A DNA stretch of 64,000 nt from Agapanthus africanus (GCA_030015575.1 JASDDO010000006.1:102540045-102604044), one strand, 5' to 3'. Counted from the stretch's first letter, positions 22,716-35,170 are shown. Numbers and translations: made by a program. The notes: generated by a model not told the origin, from the sequence alone.

Positions 22716-22996
22716 GATCCGATGTGATATGTGCATCTAGTATGAATATCATGTCACGTCATATAAAGATGAGCCACAACATACTGATCCGATGTGATAT
22801 ATGCATCTAGTATGAATATCATGTCAAGTCACATAAAGATGAGCTACAACATACTGATCCGATGTGATATATGCATCAAGTATAAATATCTTGTCAAGTC
22901 GCATAAAAGATGAGCTACAACATAATGATCCGATGTGATATATGCATCAAGTATGAATATCATGTCATGTCGCTTAAAAGATGAGCTACAACATAA
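22716..22996. repeat. 70-bp tandem repeat in D LTR, four units
   Basis: Units begin GATCCGATGTGATAT at 22716, 22786, 22856 and 22927 and include GTATGAATATC and GATGAGCTACAACATA. The other D LTR holds the matching array at 40558-40837. Confidence 0.9.
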
Positions 22997-24637
22997 TGAT
23001 CATGGGAATCCTACAGTGTGAGTGTCATGGCAATTACTAACGGTGTGTGTGTAACATGCAGGATAGTGCTCGTGCAACATGAACCGTTAGTAACGGTGCA
23101 GTGTTCTATCAATTCTAGTTTATATACATATGGCCGGAAATGTGGTATGCACTAAATATTAGCCATGAACAATCAATATAAGGAAATGTAGCTAGAAGAT
23201 CCTATCATCCCTGACGTAGAATGCCATGCGGGCGATATCCCCGTAGATGTTAAATCTACTCACCGTAGTCTCTCGCTAGTTATAGCTGACGACTTGTTCC
23301 CCTCCTTCGCGGCGCCCGTCGCACTCGCCTGCGAATCCTAGAATTTCACAATATATCACACATAAGCTCAAAACCGTACAAACACGATATTTAAAGTCAA
23401 CTAGAAACCCGTGTCGCAAACCAAGCGCGCGTGTGCGCGATACGCTAAAACGTGTGATTACGTGCCTGAAGCCACTTCGACGCGTCGCGATACGTAGAAA
23501 CCCCAAACCCACAACCACGTATCACGCGTGTCGCGAAAGATTAAAATACGGGAAATAGGGTATTCTACTCCAGATTTTGATACAGAACAGATAGTATAAA
23601 AATATATATACCAAAATAACCTACATAACAGCAGACTCCAGTGGTCCAAACCCCAACCCAAAACACCCCCATATGGCCGCAAATTGCGTCCAGAATGCTT
23701 ATTTCGGCGGCCTGGGCAGGGAGAGGGACTCCCAGGTTTGGTGTGTGCACTCTATACCCCCTACACAAGCTACAGTAAATCCAATTTCATTCTGAAACAA
23801 CTCGGGTAGTAGCAGATTCCACAGAGCCCCAATTCTAGTTAAAAATCACAATTTTACACTAAAATGATACTTTATGGTATTTTTCTTAAATCTGAAGCAA
23901 ACCCTAGTCTAAAATCACACTAACAACTCATTACCAAGCTAATTAAACCATAAAAATGCTAATTTAAGCATATCACCACAAAATCCACTTAAAAGCACAA
24001 AAAGTGATATTTTGCTAAAATTACTACAAGTTATGAAAAGGGAGTGTTAAATATGAGCAATATACCTCCAAAAGACCTTATAGAACACCAAAGTTTCAGC
24101 TCTCTCCTCAAGTAAGCAGATTTGCTCCCTAACAACTCAAAAAGCTCATTTTTCCATGGTTTTGGGATGAAAATGTGTTGATTTGTGTAGGTTTTTGTGT
24201 AGGGATCAAAGAGAAATGAAAAAGGAGAAGAAAAGATGGAGAAAAACAAGGTTTTCTTGCTGGAATTCTGCAGAATTCAGAAGTGAGGAGGAGAGAGAGA
24301 GAAGAGAGGGAAATGGGGTCAAAAGTCAATCCTCTTTACCTAACACCATGCTCTCAATTGTTTAATTGAAATTTTGGAATTTTAAAAGGGATTTTGTTTT
24401 GATTTAAAAATGGTGGGGAATATAACAACCATGCATGAAGGAAAAAGGTTAACATGCTAACACTTTTTACCTAGGTCACAAACATTGTTCTTAGTGTGCA
24501 TGTGTGCACTTAACACAAAAATTCCCAATTAGGGTAAACACGACTAAATTAACTAATAATCCTATGTACACAAATAGTAGCACTCACAATTCTAATTTAA
24601 CACGAAAAACATTCTAACTAAGATTCAAAGTGTTATA

Positions 24638-24673
24638 ATCTACCCCTCTTAAGGAAATTCGGTCCCCGAATTT
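24638..24673 (-). other. Gypsy D polypurine tract and adjoining hairpin
   Basis: The minus strand reads TTAAGAGGGGTAGAT just before the LTR start. Next to it, at 24655-24673, is the perfect hairpin AAATTCGG-TCC-CCGAATTT. F has the same pair of features at 54605-54640. Confidence 0.85.
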
Positions 24674-24739
24674 AAAAATCTAAATACACGCACATTCAAA
24701 AAGATGGGGATAGCTCTTCCTCATCTCGCTCTCGGTCTC

Positions 24740-27051
24740 CTAAGTGACCTCCTCTCTGCTCGGACCACGCCAAAGTACCTTGACTGATGGTATGTCCTTC
24801 GATCTCAATTTCTTCACTTGTCGATTCAAAATGGTCACCGGCTGCTCTGCATAGGGAAGGTCACGCTCAAGCTGGATCGTCGGGTGCTGAATCGCATGCG
24901 AAGGATTATGAATATATCTACGGAGCATCGAAACGTAAAATACAGGGTGCACGTCTGGAATACTGGGCGGAAGGGCTTACCGATACGCAAACGCACCAAC
25001 ACGCTCGAGGATTTCGAAGGGGCCCACATATCTGGGACTAAGCTTCCCTTTCTTCCCAAACCTCATCATACATTTCATTGGGGAGACCCTCAAGAAAACA
25101 TGATCACCAACAGAAAACTCAAGTCTGCGCCGACGACGGTGCGCATAAGATCTCTGCCTACTCTGGGATGCCCTCATCCTGTCGCGAATTAACTGGATCT
25201 TCGCGGTCGTCTCCTCAACAATCTGCAGCCCTAAGATACTGCTCTCACTGAGCTCTTTCCAACAAGCGGGCGATCTGCATCTCCTCCCATAAAAAGCCTC
25301 AAACGGTTCCATCTGAATGGTCTCCTGGTAGCTGTTGTTGTAGGAGTAGTCTACTAAGGGTAAATGATGATCCCAGCTACCTCCGAAGTCTAAAACGCAC
25401 GCTCTGAGCATGTCCTCTAGAGTCTGAATAGTCCGCTCTGACTGTCCGTCGGTCTGCGGATAAAATGCTGTGCTAAACTCAAGCGAGTGCCCAAGCCTCC
25501 TGAAGTCTCTGCCATAGCCGGCTGGTAAACTGGGTGCCTATGTCGGACACGACACATGTCGGAACTCCGTGCAGTCGTACAATCCCGTCGGTGTAAACCT
25601 GGGCATACTGAGAAAATCAGAAAGTCTTCTTCACCGGTAGGATGTGAGCCGCTTTCGTCAACCGATCCAGGATCACCCAGATGGAGTCATACCCTCGACT
25701 AGTCCTTGGTAGACCAACAATGAAGGCCATAGAAATCTGCTCCCATTTCCACTCCGGAATGGGTAACGGCTGTAGCTCTCCCGCGGCCTCTGGTGCTCAG
25801 CCTTGACTTGCTGACAAGTCAGGCATCTCGACACAAAATCTGCGATGTCTCTCTTCATTCCGTCCAATGAGTAAACACCTCTCATGTGATGGTATATCTT
25901 GGTGGAACCGGGATGACCACTATATACCGATCGATGTGCCTCCTCAAGAATCTCGTGCCGCAATCCCTCAGCATCTGGTACGCACAGTCTAGCCCCAAAT
26001 CGTAGTATTCCCTGATCATCGATCACGAACTCGGCAAATCTGCCATGTCCCATCTGTGTCCTGATCTCTGAACATCGGTCATCACAGTGAAGTGCCTTAT
26101 GTATAGGGTCAAACAACTGTGGGCGTACATGACATGCGCAATCTGTCCTCCAATCGACGTAAACTCGAACTGTACCCGGCTGTCGCATAAGATCTGCCAA
26201 TCTGCCGACGACTGCCTCTGCACTGCGCTCAAACAAGATAGACTACCCCAGGCCACCTGCTCAATGCATCCGCCACTACATTAGCCCTGCTCGGGTGATA
26301 CAAGATCTCGCAATCGTAGTCCTTCACTAACTCCATCCATCGGCGCTGTCTAAGTTTCAAGTCTCGCGGCTGGAATATATACTTTAAGCTCTTGTGATCA
26401 GTGAATATCTGGCACGACTCGCCACATAGGTACTGTCGCCAGATCTTAAGTGCAAAGACCACTGCAGCCATCTCCAAATCATAAGTAGGGTAATTCAGTT
26501 CATGTTCTTTAATTGCCGCGAAGCATACGCGATCACCCTGTCATGCTGCATCAATACGCACCCTAGCCCCACTCGTGAAGCATCACAATAGACCATAAAT
26601 CCGCCTGATCCTGAAGGCAATGATAGCACTGGTGTCATAGTCAGTACAGCCCGTAGCTGCTGGAAACTGTGCTCACAATCCTCCGTCTAATCGAAACGAA
26701 CTCCCTTACGGGTCAACCCGGTCAAAGGTGTAGCAATACGGGAGAAGTCCTGCACGAATCGCCTATATTAGCCTGCCAGCCCTAGAATGCTGCGAACCTT
26801 CGTCACTGACGTGGGTCTAGGCCAACTCCGAACGGCCTCAATCTTCCCCAGGTCTACTCATATACCATCTCGTGTAATCTCGTGCCCCAAGAAGTCTACG
26901 CTGTCCAGCCAGAAAGCACACTTGCAAAATATGGCGAAAAGCTGATGCTCCCTCAAGGTCTGCAGTGTAATCCGCAGGTGCTGCTCGTGCTCCTCTCTAC
27001 TCTGAGATTACACCAAGATATCGCCAATGAATACTATGTTGAACAGATCTA
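24740..27051 (-). pseudogene. Gypsy D pol remnant: RNase H, integrase, chromodomain
   Basis: On the minus strand, reading leftward: the RT active-site region near 27005-27045, RNase H ([12 protein letters not shown] near 26375-26420, [14 protein letters not shown] near 26250-26300), the integrase H2C2 zinc domain ([30 protein letters not shown] near 25790-25950), the integrase core end (YSYNNSYQETIQMEPFEAFYGRRC near 25260-25350), and a C-terminal chromodomain-like segment (PVTILNRQVKKLRSKDIPSV near 24780-24850). This order with a chromodomain marks a Ty3/Gypsy chromovirus, most like Tekay/Del. It is a fossil with many breaks. Confidence 0.9.
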
Positions 27052-27056
27052 GATAC
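27052..27056. repeat. Target-site duplication of Copia E (GATAC)
   Basis: GATAC precedes the E LTR at 27057 and follows its end at 37374-37378. Both copies are within D pol. Confidence 0.92.
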
Positions 27057-29259
27057 TGTTAGTTATGTATATGCCATAGAGACCATTGTTGTACATATGA
27101 TGTATATTATGATGGATGCTTAGATATATACAGAGAGGACTTTCTTGCTCGTCATGATAGTATGCTATTTGGTTTCACTTTATCTTAACATGTTGACTTG
27201 TATTGGTTTACTGTCTTTCCCTCACATGTTGATAAAGCCCTTAGGATCTGTACTCGACTACTGGGACTATGATGAGATCATACTAGTGGGGCCACGGTAG
27301 TCGATGGGTACAACCTATAACTGTTCCTAGTCGAGGGTATATCGAGACAGGGCATCGATACACCTGAGTAGACTAGCGTATATGCATCTTGACCCATATG
27401 ATGGGCGATGGATGATCCTATATCCATCGGCGTTTGACATCAGAGATGGTGTACGGGTGCTCAGTGGAGACTGGGTACACTGGACGGACTTGCCGAGAAC
27501 TCCCAGATTGTGATATACCACACGTCAGATGGAAGTTCTCCGGTGACACTGGTACAGGGTAGTCTGTAGACCCGAGATCGTCATAGTGTCTTGTGTGATT
27601 CCCACTGTGCTTTGATTTCCACCTTACCACGTCTAAGAGGGCATGCAAAATGGTGGCTTTTAGGAACAATCAGGAATCACATGGAGGCAATGAGCGATAG
27701 GAGGGAATTCGTCTCTCCCGGTATAAGGAGTTGATGTTGTGCTGTGTTCAATTGGCTATAACTGGAAGTCCCTGGCCAGGGCTGATATAGAGATTTACTG
27801 GTAAGTGTTACCAGTAGTTTCTCGACCCGTTATGAGCCACACATCGACACGACTTATCGGTTACTGGGGTTTGACGTTTACCACCCCTAGACTTGATATG
27901 CGACATATCAGACGAACAAACCGGACTGTACGGGAGTGTTTCTGATTGGATTCACAGGAGAACGCACAGGCTAGCTTGTTGATCTTCTGATTGCTCAAAA
28001 CCTGGGTGGCTGTTACGTTTAGCTGACCGCTTGCAGCTTGTGGGTGTTTGATATGATCATCACCTGCTACCGGCGTATTGACGATTCTTTAGAGTCCTAC
28101 ACAGAGGTTTCTTGGCTCAGGCGAAACGGCGTAGAGGTACATATGTGATATGCGCAGGACCGAGGATAATTCGATATGAGATACCGTATTATATTCTCGC
28201 GATATTTAGATATGAACCGGAACATCGGATCAAGTGTTGATTCGATGAATCGGTACATGAAATATTAGTCGGTTATATTCGATATAGCCGGATTGTCGGA
28301 TCAAGAGTTGATTCGATGATTTAATGTATAATAATATATATGATATATTGTATTACATTATTTAATATTGGCACGCTTTATTATTTCATTTTCTCACTAG
28401 ATGATACATTGATATATATGCGAAATATGTTAAGTGTATTATTTTCTTTTGTTGAAAATATATAATATATATGTGATATATATTATTGTGACATGATATG
28501 ATTTATTATTAAACATGTTTAAGGATGATTAAATGGGATTAGGGTTTGATTAGGGTTAGCTTCTTCTTGCACATTCTAGAAGTTTTTCCTTTTTGTCTTG
28601 GTTAAGATATTATGGTTGATATTTTTCCATGACTCATTTCTAACCTAACCAAACCCTAACTCTAGTTTATTCTCTACAAACTCTTAGCCTATCATCCTTG
28701 ACCATGGTTGATATATCAATCATATAGATTTCTTTTCTATTCATCACAAAAGGAATTATGATTATCATTTTCTATTATCATCTTCTTCTCTCTTGATTTT
28801 GAGCTCACTAGAAATTCTATTTGTGATGAAAAATTGTGAGAAAGTGAATTAAAAAGAAAGCATAAATACTACTCCCTCATCCTCATCTCATCTAGCCCAT
28901 GAGATTAGGGTGTTCATCTCTTTAGAGTGAGAAAGCTTGAGTTATTGCAATTTCGACCTAGAACATCGGAGATTTGGAACACTTCAAGCTAGCATGGATC
29001 GTTCGAGTCGTGGAGCCTCTATTGAGTCCAGGAGATCGAGGATCACGGCGAAGGGACTTCTACTCGGAGCTTGTGAAGCGAAGGAGCGGACTACAAAGGT
29101 TGTAATCCCTCACACTTAGATAAAAAGATATTATCTTGCATGCTTAACCCTAATAATCTAGCAAAGATCCCGGCTTTGGGTTGTTCGGCACATCTAAAAT
29201 TTTATCCGGGCATGTTTGATGCCTTATGAACCTTCACAAGAGTGCCTAGGAACCCTACA
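27057..29259 (+). repeat. Copia E 5' LTR (2203 bp)
   Basis: It starts TGTTAGTTATGTATATGCC and ends GGAACCCTACA. A TATA-like CATAAATA near 28860 lies about 400 bp before the LTR end and precedes a CT-rich stretch, so it is a plausible promoter. A telomere-like GATTAGGGTTTGATTAGGG near 28539 is too short to mean anything. Confidence 0.94.
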
Positions 29260-29260
29260 G

Positions 29261-29273
29261 TGGTATCAGAGCC
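29261..29273 (+). other. Copia E primer-binding site (tRNA-iMet type)
   Basis: TGGTATCAGAGCC, one base after the LTR end. Confidence 0.92.
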
Positions 29274-31886
29274 TAGCTAGAGCATTAGGCGATGTGTTTA
29301 CGAAGTTAAAACTCCGATCGAACCCGAACCGACAAATTTAACCCCCTCTCTGGAAATTTTTCAAAATCTGGGATTTTTCTGAATTAAAAATACCTAAAAA
29401 ATACAGCAGATAAAAATAAGAATAACTGTGAAATTCGAGACTGTGATCCGTACAAACGACCGCGGAATCGCGGCCATTGCCTGCTTGGGCAGCGGTTCCG
29501 CGGCCGTATTGTTTTATTGGACATTTTTTTCCACAGTAATTCTTTATTTGTGCTTTTATAGTTTCTGGTATTTTTATATTAACTCAAAGGTTGAGTGATC
29601 TGGGGTTTGCTTTGTAATCGTACATTCGATCGGAATATTTAAATTCGTTTTTATTTCCGGATATTTAGAAACTGTTAAACTATTTGAACGGATATCATTA
29701 ACTCACTTTTTATCGGGTTTAAATCTTTCGGAAAAATTGTACAAGTTAAGCGGTGGACCCTCTAGAAGACAACAAACCTTAACTCGATTATGTGACCGTC
29801 TTGAACTGCCTTTTGAACCTTCGGGTTTGGGGCAGTACGACGTGCCACATGTGAGGCGTTGGCTTGACCCTTCTACGGCTGGATCACTGGTACTATGACA
29901 TATTCTGGGATTATTTGAAGTCCGCTCATGTGTTGAGCACTTTGGAAAATTTTGGGTATTTGATTATCTGTTCGGAAAGTTTAATACTGTATATTTATCT
30001 GGAATGTGATACAATATGTGGAATTCATAGAGTTAGGCATGAAATGCGAAGTATGTGATATTTCGGATTTACGATGTTTAAAGTGATTATGGATTCCAAA
30101 TGTTGCAGTTTTACATTTTCTTTTCTATGACCGTAAGTGTAATATGTGATATCTCCGGTTTCGTTGCTATATGTCAACGACAATTGGGATGCGCATATTT
30201 ACTTACGTTGACGATATGAGATATTATGTGTTGCTGTGATATGTTATATTGGATCGTCGTGTTTTGAATAGCCGGGGGTTTTATGTGTGATGAGGGTTTT
30301 TATTTTCATTCATGTAAAATTCATTTGTAATGTAATATTCTTTTATTTGGGGCACTTCCAGGTTGAGGTTGATGTCACTAGTGTATATTATTTACTTTTC
30401 CGCATTAGGATGGACCTAAGGAGGGGAGCACAAGTAACCGGTTTCTAGGGTCCAGTGGGAGGCCATCTCGAGGAGTCGAGACCGGGTCTCCTAACCGTAG
30501 AATTGGCAGTGTTACTTGCCGCTCTCATAGGGGTCTAGGGATGTGGGTTTGGCTATTCATCGCGACTGTGGAATCCGTGTTTTATACAGGCTCGTATTGA
30601 AAAGACGGACGTCCTAGTATATCCAATATTTCATATATGTTCTTCTGCTGCAATGTTCTGTGATGAGATCATATTACTGCCTGAGACGAATGCTTATACT
30701 ATATATATATATGCCGATATATAAATATTACTGCTTTCGTTTCTTCTGTGATTCTTAGGAAGCATAAGCTGATGGGATTTTATTAATGAGATTAATAAAA
30801 AGAAAAGAAACCTAAAGATGTTATAGAATCAAAACTTTATAAAAAGGGTAGCTACAGTTTTGCTTTGCACAGTGATATATATGATATGTCCTGCACCTTA
30901 TTCGATAAGGAAAGAGCCGAGATCCCTTTACCGGGAGTGACCTCTTTAGCGAAACTGGAAGATGCTACAAAACTCCGTTTGTCTTTTGATTGCTTTTAGA
31001 GTTTTGCTTTGCACAGTGGTATATATGATATATCCTGCAGCTTATTCGATGAGGAAAGGGCCGACGATCCCTTCACCCGGAGTGACCCCTTTAGCGAAAC
31101 TAAGAAAAGCCTCAAAAACACTCCTTTTCAAAATCACTCGATTCTACGACGATATCAAGTTCATTACGCTCAGGGTTTTTCTGAAAAACCTGCGTAGCCC
31201 TCCGCCATTTCAGATAGATATTATTTAGTATTCGTGCTATGTTTGTTGACTTAGTTAAGGCATAGTGTACGGTAGCTAAGTAATGTTTATCTGCTAAAAC
31301 ATGAGATGTGATTGGATTAGGGTATTCGTACGGCCTTGTTGACTCAGTTAAGGGTCGTACGAGTGGGTTTAATTCAATCGGGAAATGTACGGGTTGAACT
31401 TGACTTGCGATTTATGGTTTGTTGACTTAGTTAAGGTCATAGATCGCTAGGGGCAAAATATTATCGGGAATTTCAAATGTTGAAATTTGCAATGAGATTG
31501 CATACCTCCTATGAGATAGTCGGATCCCGATACCCACTGCGAGTAAGAGTTACTCCTGGGAGAGTTTTACACAGGACAATTAGCCGATCAAGTAGGTGTC
31601 TAGAAAAGTGTTAACGGGGTTACGACTCTAGGAAAACGAGGTTTACTTTAATTAGGTCCGTGCGAAACCACGGGGAATCTCCCTCAAAGTACCGACACTG
31701 ATCTGGCTGAAAGATTGACGAAATTGTAGGGTGTACTTAATCCCGGCTAATCTTACCTTTTAGGGTTTGAAGGTAGATTTGATAAAAACAGTTGGAGACA
31801 TCCTGATTAGATAAGATAATAACCAATCTAATCTTGCAAGAGCATACGCTAAAGTGTTTTCTTCTCTCTCTCTCCAGGTAGCGACC
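29274..31886 (+). other. Copia E untranslated leader
   Basis: 2.6 kb without a recognisable domain where Copia elements normally start gag. It holds a GC-rich palindromic block (29455-29515), a segment resembling part of element F (about 29745-29915), a tandem duplication of about 145 bp (30845-30955 and 30990-31100) and the hairpin module 31165-31447. It ends TTCTTCTCTCTCTCTCCAG at 31877, like a 3' splice site, ten bases before an ATG at 31887. No matching 5' splice site is proposed. Confidence 0.75.
31165..31447 (+). other. Copia E leader hairpin module
   Basis: Four hairpins: 31165-31196 (TACGC/GCGTA around GGTTTTT/AAAAACC), 31237-31265 (CTATG/CATAG), 31326-31362 (ten-pair stem TCGTACGGCC/GGTCGTACGA with one G-U) and 31407-31447 (ten-pair stem GCGATTTATG/CATAGATCGC type). 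The last three share the centre TTGTTGACTTAGTTAAG, itself foldable as TTGAC-TTA-GTTAA. Confidence 0.8.
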
Positions 31887-34800
31887 ATGTCAGGCCATAA
31901 TCAAGATAATAATATGGATGTATTGACTGAACCCGCTTATTATACTGAGCAGGGGAACGCTGGACCCGTTCTTTCTTATAAGAGTTATAAGACTGAACAG
32001 GGAATAGAAGAATATCTAGATTCTCAAGCCGCCCAAAAGAACATGCATGTTGATGCATCTTCTTCAGGTGTGTTAGTTATTGAGAACTGTTTCTCAGTTC
32101 ACCCTACGTCCTGGGTATTAGATACCGGATCAGGATCCCACATATGTAAATTGTTACATGGGCTACGTAAAGGTAGAGAACTGGGAAAAGGTGATCATTC
32201 CGTTCAAGTAAGGAACGGTGTAAATATTGCAGCCAAAGCAGTTGGCGAATATCACATTGTATTACCAAGTCGTAATACACTGATTCTAAATGAGTGCTAT
32301 TATATACCGAACATGATGTGCAACATTATATCAGTTTCTTTATTAAGTAAAGAAGGATTTAATTTTGCAGTGAAGGATAATGTTATGAACATATTCCTAG
32401 ATCAAAAGTTGATTGCATCAGGCTCGTTACATAATGGCATATTCATTCTGAATCAGAATACAATCCTGAATATACAAAACACACACAAGAGGAAAAGTTC
32501 AGAAATGAACGAATCCTACTTGTGGCATTGTAGACTTGGTCATATCAATGCGACACGACTGGCTAAGTTACGTAAGGATGGTTATTTGAATCCGTTCGAA
32601 TTATCATCTTATGATACTTGCCATTCTTGTCTCAAAGGAAAAATGACCAAAGCTCCGTTTAGTGGACACGGAGAAAGAGTTACTGAACTCTTAAGACTAA
32701 TACATAGTGATGTATGTGGTCCCATGTCTACGCATGCCAGGAACGGTTCTTCCTACTTCATTACATTCACTGACGATCACTCTAGATACGGACATGTGTT
32801 TCTGATGAAACACAAGTCTGAAGCTTTTGAGAAATTCAGAGAATATAAGCACGAAGTAGAGAACCAAATGGGCAAAAGTATTAAGATTCTTCGGTCTGAT
32901 CGAGGAGGTGAATACTTAAGCAATGAGTTCCTAGATTATCTAAAAGAGAATGGGATTCTCTCTCAGCTTACTCCTCCTTATACACCACAGCACAACGGTG
33001 TATCGGAACGAAAGAATCGGACCCTATTAGATATGGTGCGATCTATGATGAGCGATGCTGAGTTACCTATTTCCTTTTGGGGGTATGCGCTTGAGACAGC
33101 CATATACATATCGAATCTAATTCCATCTAAATCTGTACCTACCAGACCATATGAGATATGGAGTGGGAAGAGACCATATTTTAAACGAGTTAAGATATGG
33201 GGTTGTCCGGCCTATGTCAAAAGACAAAATCCAGACGAACTCGAGGCACGATCAGTTCTTTGCAAATTTGTGGGATATCCTAAGAATTCTCAAGGATATA
33301 TTTTCTATCACGCTGAGGAACAAAAAGTGTTTGTTTCTCAATATGCTACCTTTTTAGAAAAGGAATTTCTTGCAAAAGAAATTAGTGGTAAAGAGGTAGA
33401 GCTGGAAGAGGTTTCAGAAACACAAATTGCAACTGAAGATTTTGTAGAATCAGAGGATTCAGTAGTACCCGACGAACCCCAGCCGCTCCGCCGATCTAGC
33501 AGGGTTTCTCATCCACCTGAGAGATACTACGGTTTTCTCATTGATGGTGGAAGCGAGGATTGCATCATGGAAGATGATGACCCTACTAGTTTCGAGTAGG
33601 CCATCACGAGTGGTGACTCTGTGAAATAGCTGGATGCAATGCGATCTGAGATGGAATCCATGTACACCAATAAAGTATGGATTTTGGAAAATGCTCCTGA
33701 AGGGGTAAAACCCATTGGGAGCAAGTGGATTTTTAAAAAGAAATTTGGTGTAGATGGAAAAGTTGAGACTTTCAAAGCTAGACTTGTAGCAAAGGGTTTT
33801 CGTCAAAGACCAGGTGTGGATTATGACGAAACGTTTTTTCCAGTGGCTATGCTTAAGTCCATCCAGATCTTACTACCCATTGCTGCATACCATGACTATG
33901 AAATCTGGCAAATGGATATTAAGACCGCCTTTCTAAACGGTGATTTAGAAGAGTGCGTGTACATTACTCAGCCAGAGGGCTTCGTAGATAGTGGGAGCAG
34001 CGGAAAGGTGTGCAAACTGCTTAAATCCATTTATGCGTTAAAGAAAGCATCGCGGAGTAGGAAAATCTGTTTTGATGTTGTAGTCAAAGAGTTTGACTTC
34101 ATCAAAAACATAGATGAACCTTGTATCTATAAGAAGGTAGCAGAAAGTAAGGTTGTCTTCCTCGTATTGTACGTGGATGACATACTCTTGATAGGAAATG
34201 ATATTCCTATGCTGCAATCAGTCAAGCTCTTCTTATCACAAAGATTCTCAATGAAAGATCTAGGTGATGCCTCATGCATATTGGGGATTAGGATCTATAC
34301 AGATAGATCCAAACGGATACTGGGATTGTCCCAATCCAGGTACATTGACAACATACTAAAGAGGTTTAGTATGTAAGAATCCAAGCGTGGGAACCAACCC
34401 ATGATCTCTGGACTCACTCTCTCCAAAGAGATGCCTCCTAAGACTGATTTGGAGAGAGCTCGCATGCAAGGGATACCCTATGCTTCGGCAGTAGGCTCTA
34501 TCATGTATGTGATGCCATGTACCTGACCCGATGTAGCATACTCACTAAGTGTAGTGAGTCGGTATCAAGCAGATCCTGGAGAGAGTCACTGGACAGCTGT
34601 GAAGAACATTCTCAAGTACTTGCGAAGGACTGGAGACATGTTCTCGGTGTATGGTAACGGAGAACTCCGGGTGGAGTCCTTTACCGATTCTAGCTTCCAA
34701 AGTGATAAGGACGACTCTAAGTCGCACTCGGGTTTTGTCTTTACCCTCAATGGAGGGGCGGTATGTTGGAAGAGTTCCAAAAAGGATACCGTTGCAGACT

Positions 34801-35155
34801 CGACGATGGAGGCTGAATACATCGCTGCCAATGATGCTGCCAAAGAGGTTGTCTGGATAAAGAAGTTCATTAGTGAACTTGGTGTGGTTCCATCCATTGA
34901 GCATCCAATACCTCTGTATTGCGATAACAATGGAGCTGTGGCTTTGGCCAAGGAACCCAGATCCCATCAGAAATCCAGACATATTCTGAGGCGGTATCAC
35001 CTGATCAGGGAGATAGTTGATCACCAAGAGATCGAGGTCAGGAAAATAGATACGAAGGACAACACTGCGGATCCACTCACGAAGGCTATTCCCTAGATAC
35101 AGTTTGAGAGATTATTCGGGATGCTAGGTATGAGATACTACATCAGCTGGCCTTA
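31887..35155 (+). pseudogene. Copia E pol remnant (protease to RNase H)
   Basis: The ATG at 31887 opens a short acidic leader peptide followed at once by protease (WVLDTGSGSHIC at 32110-32145), HCRLGHIN near 32525, the CHSCLKGKM motif near 32620, integrase (HSDVCGPMSTHAR near 32705, SDRGGEYLS near 32895, YTPQHNGVSERKNR near 32980), the linker with SHPPERYYGF, reverse transcriptase (YVDD at 34170-34181) and RNase H (YCDNNGAVALAKEP near 34917, HQKSRHILRRYHLIREIVD near 34965). No gag or zinc knuckle precedes the protease, and the same holds in C. It is a fossil with about three breaks. The GTG at 31854 upstream lies in the pyrimidine tract and is not a likely start. Confidence 0.92.
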
Positions 35156-35170
35156 GTGCAAGTGGGAGAT
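35156..35170 (+). other. Copia E polypurine tract
   Basis: GTGCAAGTGGGAGAT (last bases of the region) sits directly before the LTR start at 35171. Confidence 0.85.

Larger units (their letters stand above)
21545..24637 (-). repeat. Gypsy D 3' LTR
   Basis: It starts TGTCACGACCCGAAG and ends AAGTGTTATA on the plus strand. Inside are the shared core GGGGTGAGTTGCCAACTCG (22067-22086), a (TA)n run at 22290-22320, a 40-bp tandem repeat, a 70-bp tandem repeat, and a TATA box with an upstream palindrome (about 23600-23695). Small reading frames inside are LTR sequence, not genes. Confidence 0.93.

Noticed and set aside
22277-22717. 146-codon frame and its partner at 40038-40421
   Set aside because: It is a translation of the (TA)n run and 40-bp repeat in the D LTRs.
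28539-28562. Telomere-like GATTAGGGTTTGATTAGGG
   Set aside because: Only two imperfect units, and present in every C/E LTR, so not an interstitial telomere.
28937-29119. 60-codon frame found in all C/E family LTR copies
   Set aside because: It opens with TTG rather than ATG, and differences between copies are mostly amino-acid changing, so there is no sign of a kept peptide.
29261-29273. tRNA gene at primer-binding sites
   Set aside because: Only the 12-14 nt complement of the tRNA 3' end is present; no cloverleaf follows.
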